Positions 7,926 through 11,098 of a stretch of 11,098 nt of DNA are shown piece by piece (position 1 is the stretch's first letter; every line of letters starts with the position of its first letter). The notes beneath the pieces are model-generated. The model made no database searches. It was given only the letters and a program-made list of their open reading frames with translations, and was not told the origin of the DNA. The stretch comes from Pseudomonadota bacterium (GTDB lineage Bacteria; Pseudomonadota; Alphaproteobacteria; Rhizobiales; Rhizobiaceae), in the NCBI GenBank assembly GCA_023419535.1, contig JAEZXX010000039.1, positions 1 to 11,098 of the forward strand, given 5' to 3'. A program made the position numbers and the translations under genes.

Positions 7926-9116
7926 ATGTTCAACGCCGCGACCACCCCACCTCGGACGGTCACGCTCGCGATCGTGGCCGGGATCGCCGTCCTGTCGCTG
8001 AACATGTTCCTCCCGTCGCTTCCGAGCATCGCGACCGACCTCGCCGTAGACTACCGGACCGCCAGCCTCTCCATCGCAGGCTATCTGGTTCTGACTGCCG
8101 TCCTCCAACTGGTCGCAGGCCCCCTGTCCGACCGATATGGCAGACGTCCCGTGCTGCTCGGCGCCTTCGCCCTCTTCGCCTTCGCGTCGGTCGGTTGCAC
8201 ACTATCGACCGACATCGCGACGTTTCTCTTCTTTCGCTTCGTGCAAGGGGCGGTCATCGCGGGACTCGTTCTTTCGCGCGCGATCATCCGAGACATGTCC
8301 GAAGGGGCCGCCGCAGCACGGCGAATGGCCGAGGTTGCATCAATCATGGCGATCGCGCCGATGGTCGGGCCGGTCCTTGGGGGCCTATTAGAAGCGGGGT
8401 TCGGCTGGCGGGCAGCCTTCGCCCTCTACGCTCTCCTCGGTACGTTCGCTTTCGTCCTGTGCTGGTATGATCTCGGCGAGACGAAAAGTCCGTCCCCAAG
8501 TTCGTTCGTCGCGCAGTTTCGAGCCTATCCGGAACTCCTAGCATCTCGAATCTTCGTCGGACACGCGGTGTGCCTATCTTGCGGAACCGGAGCCTTCTAC
8601 GCATTCATCGTCGGTGTACCACTGATCGCTCCGACGGCCTTCGGCGCATCGGCCGCAATGATCGGCGTCTATATCGGCAGCATTACCTTCGGCTTCGTAT
8701 GCGGAACAACCCTATCTCGGCGGCTTGCTGCAACCGCGTCGCCCAATAGCCTCGTCTTGACCGGACGAGGCCTTGCGATTGCAGGACCTGCGATCGGTCT
8801 CGTGACCTTGGCAGGAGGGATCGTCGATCCTGTGACATTCCTCGGCGCTACCGCTCTCGTTGGCTTGGGCAATGGTCTGACAATGCCAAGCAGCAGCATC
8901 GCCGCCCTGTCGGTTCAGGTCGAAATCTCAGGAAGCGCTTCAGGCTTCGTCGGGGCCCTCACCGTTCTCGTCGGTGCGATTGTCACGTCGATCACCGCCT
9001 TTTTGATTTCCAACAACCTGGACCCTGCCACCCTCCTTACGGTCATGATCTTCTTGGCGACGTTCAGCCTGCTCGGCGCACTCTTCGGCGTAAACGCAAG
9101 GAGGTCGGCTCTTTGA
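7926..9116 (+). CDS. MFS drug-resistance-type transporter, Bcr/CflA family
   Basis: Inner-membrane exporter of the major facilitator superfamily, probably a proton antiporter of the DHA1 Bcr/CflA group (bicyclomycin/chloramphenicol-type). The substrate is not predictable. The 396 residues form about 12 hydrophobic segments. Family marks are MFLPSLPSIATDL in helix 1 (27-39), motif A GPLSDRYGRRPVLL in the first cytoplasmic loop (about 65-78), FRFVQGAVIAGLVLSRAIIRD in helix 4 (motif B region) and PMVGPVLGG in helix 5 (motif C-like). The length is normal. The ATG at 7926 has AAGGGG about 8 bases upstream. Its codons are clearly less GC-rich than those of its neighbours (33 of 60 bases GC in 8521-8580 against 47 of 60 in 6361-6420), which suggests later acquisition. 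Expression is probably controlled by the structured leader in front. Confidence 0.93.
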   Translation: MFNAATTPPRTVTLAIVAGIAVLSLNMFLPSLPSIATDLAVDYRTASLSIAGYLVLTAVLQLVAGPLSDRYGRRPVLLGAFALFAFASVGCTLSTDIATFLFFRFVQGAVIAGLVLSRAIIRDMSEGAAAARRMAEVASIMAIAPMVGPVLGGLLEAGFGWRAAFALYALLGTFAFVLCWYDLGETKSPSPSSFVAQFRAYPELLASRIFVGHAVCLSCGTGAFYAFIVGVPLIAPTAFGASAAMIGVYIGSITFGFVCGTTLSRRLAATASPNSLVLTGRGLAIAGPAIGLVTLAGGIVDPVTFLGATALVGLGNGLTMPSSSIAALSVQVEISGSASGFVGALTVLVGAIVTSITAFLISNNLDPATLLTVMIFLATFSLLGALFGVNARRSAL

Positions 9117-9391
9117 GTTCAAGAATGCTGCTTCGGATAGCGAAATCAGTCGCTCTCGACGCCTGTCTCGCGTCCAAATTGCCCGGCTACTACGTTCGTT
9201 GCAAACGAGATCGATCAGGAAAGCTATCAACAACTCTTGATACCGCACCGAAGAAAAGAAGGGTGCTCTCAAGACCTAGTAGCGAATGGATTTTCTCGAA
9301 ACCTTCGCTCCCAGATGGGGAAACGGGACTCTTCAAGGGCGTTAGAACGACCGCTTTCAGGCAGGTTTCAAGCGCTTCGGAACGTCACTGA
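9113..9391 (+). CDS. Doubtful small ORF coupled to the MFS stop
   Basis: A 92-codon frame starting with TTG at 9113, overlapping the MFS stop (TTGA). An ideal AAGGAGG (9098-9104) lies 8 bases upstream, inside the last MFS codons (Arg-Arg). The product is basic and Ser/Arg/Lys-rich (RCKRDRSGKL, PKKRRVLSRP), has no recognised domain and no membrane segment. The region is low in GC (29 of 60 in 9181-9240). The ribosome site may be an accident of the Arg-Arg codons, and the frame may be non-coding. I do not recognise a family. Confidence 0.2.
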   Translation: MSSRMLLRIAKSVALDACLASKLPGYYVRCKRDRSGKLSTTLDTAPKKRRVLSRPSSEWIFSKPSLPDGETGLFKGVRTTAFRQVSSASERH

Positions 9392-9421
9392 AGGATTGAA
9401 GGCAGCCGGCCCCTCTCTTCC
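9117..9421. other. AT-richer convergent gap, no convincing gene or terminator
   Basis: About 300 bases between the ends of two converging genes. Apart from the doubtful frame above it shows a 6-base inverted repeat TATCAA-CAACTC-TTGATA (9225-9242) and the self-complementary AAGCGCTT (9369-9376). No hairpin plus T-run is seen for either flanking gene. Composition is unlike the core genes and returns to high GC by about 9400. It could be the remnant of a degraded gene. Confidence 0.3.
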
Positions 9422-10186
9422 CTATCCCCCACGCCTCGAACGCCCCGGGCCGTTTCGGGTCGCGGGTCCTGAACCGCCCGGCGCGAGGCGATCCTGCGTG
9501 GGACGCCCGGACGGCCGGGCGGGCTTCGCGGCGAACCAGAGGACGTGCTTCGTCCCGCGCCCGCGTCCGGCCTTCACGCGCATCTCCTCCACCTGGAAGC
9601 CGCCGCGCGAAAGGCGCGCGGTGAAGGCGGCGTCCGGGTCCTGCGACCAGATGCCGAGGACCCCGCCCGGCTTCAGCGCGCGGAGGGATGAGGCAAGCCC
9701 GGCCGGTCCGTAGAGTCCGTCGTTGCCGCTTCGCGTCAGACCGCCCGGTCCGTTGTCGACGTCGAGAAGGATGGCGTCGTAGAAGGCGCTGGCCCGTCCG
9801 ATCGTCTCCCCCACGTCCTCCACGGCGATGGCGACGCGGGGATCGGACAGCGTCTGCCCGAACACGTCGGCCATCGGACCCTGTGCCCACTCGACGACGC
9901 CCGGCACGAGTTCGGCAACGGTGATCCCGGCGTCGGGCGCGAAGCTCGCCAGCGCGGCCCGCAAGGTGAAACCCATGCCGAGCCCGCCGATCAGGACTCG
10001 CGCGTCCGCGCGCTGCCCGAGCCGCTCCGCCGCCAGCGTGGCCAGCGCTTCCTCCGAGCCGCTGAGACGGCTGTTCATCAGTTCGGTGCCGCCGATCATG
10101 ATCGAATACTCGGAGCCGCGCCGCATGAGACGAAGCTCCCCGCCGCCCGGAACGGCCGCGGTTCCGAGCGCTTCCCAGGGGATCAA
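9422..10186 (-). CDS. Spermidine-synthase-like / class I methyltransferase-fold protein
   Basis: A 254-residue protein with a Rossmann-fold nucleotide-binding core of the spermidine synthase/methyltransferase type: VLIGGLGMGFTLRAAL (64-79), acidic end of strand 2 in VAELVPGVVEW (90-100, Glu92), then YDAILLDVDNGPGGL (136-150) and LKPGGVLGIWSQDPD. True spermidine synthases have an Asp-Ser-(Ser/Thr)-Asp-Pro type motif where this has DVDNGP, and the usual N-terminal beta domain is largely missing, so polyamine synthesis is doubtful. A SAM-dependent methyltransferase is as likely. The start is TTG at 10186, supported by GAGGAAGG just upstream; the first in-frame ATG is at codon 21. The last 35 or so residues are Pro/Arg/Gly-rich and look like read-on beyond the conserved fold. 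Confidence 0.82.
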   Translation of the reverse strand: MIPWEALGTAAVPGGGELRLMRRGSEYSIMIGGTELMNSRLSGSEEALATLAAERLGQRADARVLIGGLGMGFTLRAALASFAPDAGITVAELVPGVVEWAQGPMADVFGQTLSDPRVAIAVEDVGETIGRASAFYDAILLDVDNGPGGLTRSGNDGLYGPAGLASSLRALKPGGVLGIWSQDPDAAFTARLSRGGFQVEEMRVKAGRGRGTKHVLWFAAKPARPSGRPTQDRLAPGGSGPATRNGPGRSRRGG

Positions 10187-10233
10187 CGGCCCTTCCTCGC
10201 GGCAGGGAAGCGGCGTCCGGCTTCGGCGAGGTC

Positions 10234-10429
10234 AGGAGGAACGGCCATGGGAGAACTCGCTGCGGGGATCGGAAGCCCTTCTGGTAACGCGAAGGCGGAG
10301 GCCCCGCGAGGACTTTCCGGCCCTCTCGGCCCGGTGGTCGTCATTCGAAAAGCCCGAGGCGTCGCACGGGCTTTTCCCCCAGTTCCAGGCCTCCCGCGAA
10401 CGCCCGCACGAAACGGGGTTCCCCCTTAG
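10234..10429 (+). other. Small ORF with strong ribosome site over an RNA-structured region
   Basis: AGGAGGA (10234-10240) lies 6 bases before an ATG at 10247 that opens 60 codons, ending TAG at 10427-10429. The predicted product is rich in Gly, Ala, Pro and Arg (MGELAAGIGSPSGN...) and matches no family I know. The same DNA folds well as RNA. An outer stem pairs CTCGC (10256-10260) and GGGG (10264-10267) with CCCC-GCGAG (10302-10310). An inner hairpin pairs GCCCTTC (10275-10281) with GAAGGC (10291-10296). A terminator follows inside the frame. It could be a short protein, a leader peptide for carB, or a small RNA with a chance frame. Confidence 0.3.
10347..10376. terminator. Bidirectional terminator-like hairpin between the methyltransferase-like gene and carB
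   Basis: GAAAAGCCCG (10347-10356) and CGGGCTTTTC (10367-10376) form a perfect 10-pair inverted repeat with a 10-base loop. The flanking A4 and T4 make it terminator-like in both directions. The genes on either side are transcribed away from it, so rightward it can only stop a transcript starting at about 10187-10346. Confidence 0.6.
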
Positions 10430-10446
10430 CCCCCGCTCGCCTATAA
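10418..10446 (+). promoter_or_regulatory. Weak candidate carB promoter
   Basis: CTATAA (10441-10446) is a good alphaproteobacterial -10 element, but the -35 position 17 bases upstream reads only GTTCCC. Transcription would start near 10453 and give a leader of about 94 bases containing the hairpin at 10480-10517. An activator may be needed, or the true promoter may be further upstream. Confidence 0.3.
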
Positions 10447-10479
10447 GCCGCGTCTAGCCTTTACGACCGACATGCATCG

Positions 10480-10517
10480 GACCCGACGGCCTGTCCCAAT
10501 GGACGGGAAGCCGGGTC
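10480..10517 (+). promoter_or_regulatory. Long hairpin in the carB leader
   Basis: GACCCG (10480-10485) pairs with CGGGTC (10512-10517). A symmetrical 4x4 internal loop follows (ACGG / AAGC), then CCTGTCC (10490-10496) pairs with GGACGGG (10501-10507) with one G-U and a CAAT loop. Only three T follow, so it is at best a partial terminator. It ends 29 bases before the carB ATG. Confidence 0.45.
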
Positions 10518-10546
10518 TTTCCGCACGGAACACGAGCGAGACGACC

Positions 10547-11098
10547 ATGCCCAAGCGCACCGACATCAAGTCCATCCTCATCGTCGGTGCCGGCCCCATC
10601 ATTATCGGGCAGGCCTGCGAGTTCGACTATTCCGGTACGCAGGCCTGCAAGGCCCTGCGCGAGGAGGGCTACCGGATCGTCCTCGTCAACTCGAACCCGG
10701 CGACGATCATGACCGATCCCGATCTCGCCGACGCGACCTATATCGAGCCGATCACCCCGCAGGTCGTCGCCAAGATCATCGAGAAGGAGCGCCCCGACGC
10801 CCTGCTGCCGACCATGGGCGGACAGACCGCCCTGAATACGGCGCTGGCGCTCGCCAATCAGGGCGTGCTCGAGAAATTCGGCGTCGAGATGATCGGCGCA
10901 CGCGCCGAAGCCATCGACATGGCGGAGGACCGCCAGCTCTTCCGCGAAGCCATGTCGCGCATCGGCCTCGAAACGCCGCGCTCGATGATGGCGCACACGC
11001 GCGGCGAGGCGCTCGACGCGCTCGACAAGGTGGGCCTGCCGGCGATCATCCGGCCTTCGTTCACGCTCGGCGGCACCGGCGGCGGTGTCGCCTACAAC
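10547..11098 (+). CDS. carB: Carbamoyl-phosphate synthetase large subunit CarB, 3' part cut off
   Basis: Synthesises carbamoyl phosphate from bicarbonate, ammonia delivered by CarA, and two ATP. The first 184 residues of a protein that is usually about 1,070-1,160 long are seen. They cover the N-terminal pre-ATP-grasp domain (MPKRTDIKSILIVGAGPIII, GQACEFDYSGTQACKAL, NSNPATIMTDPDLADATYIE, LLPTMGGQTALN). The start of the first ATP-grasp domain follows (DRQLFREAM at 128-136, RPSFTLGGTGGG at 169-180, the phosphate-binding glycine loop). The frame is open to the window end. The ATG at 10547 matches the family start MPKRTDI; in-frame ATGs at 10472 and 10499 would add 25 or 16 residues with no family likeness. 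The Shine-Dalgarno is weak (GAGCGAG). It is well separated from carA. Confidence 0.99.
   Translation, partial: MPKRTDIKSILIVGAGPIIIGQACEFDYSGTQACKALREEGYRIVLVNSNPATIMTDPDLADATYIEPITPQVVAKIIEKERPDALLPTMGGQTALNTALALANQGVLEKFGVEMIGARAEAIDMAEDRQLFREAMSRIGLETPRSMMAHTRGEALDALDKVGLPAIIRPSFTLGGTGGGVAYN

Noticed and set aside
6907..8001. A 364-codon open frame on the plus strand overlapping trhO and the MFS start
   Set aside because: Out of frame with trhO, Arg/Gly/Pro-rich, no family likeness, and it runs through the leader structures.
9113..9421. Possible attachment site or transposon scar after the MFS gene
   Set aside because: No direct repeat matching the other side of the low-GC block, no inverted terminal repeats and no recombinase were found by eye.

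Overview
The window is GC-rich chromosomal DNA from an alphaproteobacterium, most likely a member of the Hyphomicrobiales (Rhizobiales). RpoD, DnaG, CarA and CarB all read as alphaproteobacterial housekeeping proteins, and the best promoter-like sites fit the TTGAC-N17-CTAT pattern seen in rhizobia. The genus cannot be fixed from the sequence alone.

Layout. Two genes run leftward: rpoD (major sigma factor, cut by the left edge before region 4) and, upstream of it, dnaG (primase). A 110-base divergent region with a DnaA-box-like motif separates dnaG from a rightward set: a small cupin protein, carA, a glycosyltransferase-like protein and trhO. The last three are separated by only 14-18 bases and look like one transcription unit. 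Next comes a visibly less GC-rich block (about 7.6-9.4 kb). It holds a Bcr/CflA-type MFS exporter preceded by a structured leader with promoter, hairpin, strong intrinsic terminator and palindrome, and followed by about 300 bases with no convincing gene. A leftward spermidine-synthase-like/methyltransferase gene follows, then a 360-base region rich in RNA structure, then the start of carB, cut by the right edge.

How the genes work together. RpoD and DnaG belong to the old macromolecular-synthesis gene group (transcription initiation and replication priming). CarA and CarB are the small and large subunits of carbamoyl-phosphate synthetase, which feeds arginine and pyrimidine synthesis. Here the two genes are separated by about 4.7 kb and four other genes, so balanced subunit supply must come from separate control. 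Each gene has its own candidate control region: an inverted repeat flanking a promoter-like site at carA, and a terminator plus a long hairpin leader at carB. TrhO hydroxylates tRNA uridine 34. The MFS exporter looks like accessory cargo.

No mobile element genes, CRISPR array, tRNA or rRNA were recognised. The least explained parts are non-coding: the MFS leader (about 7729-7894) and the carB upstream region (about 10234-10520).
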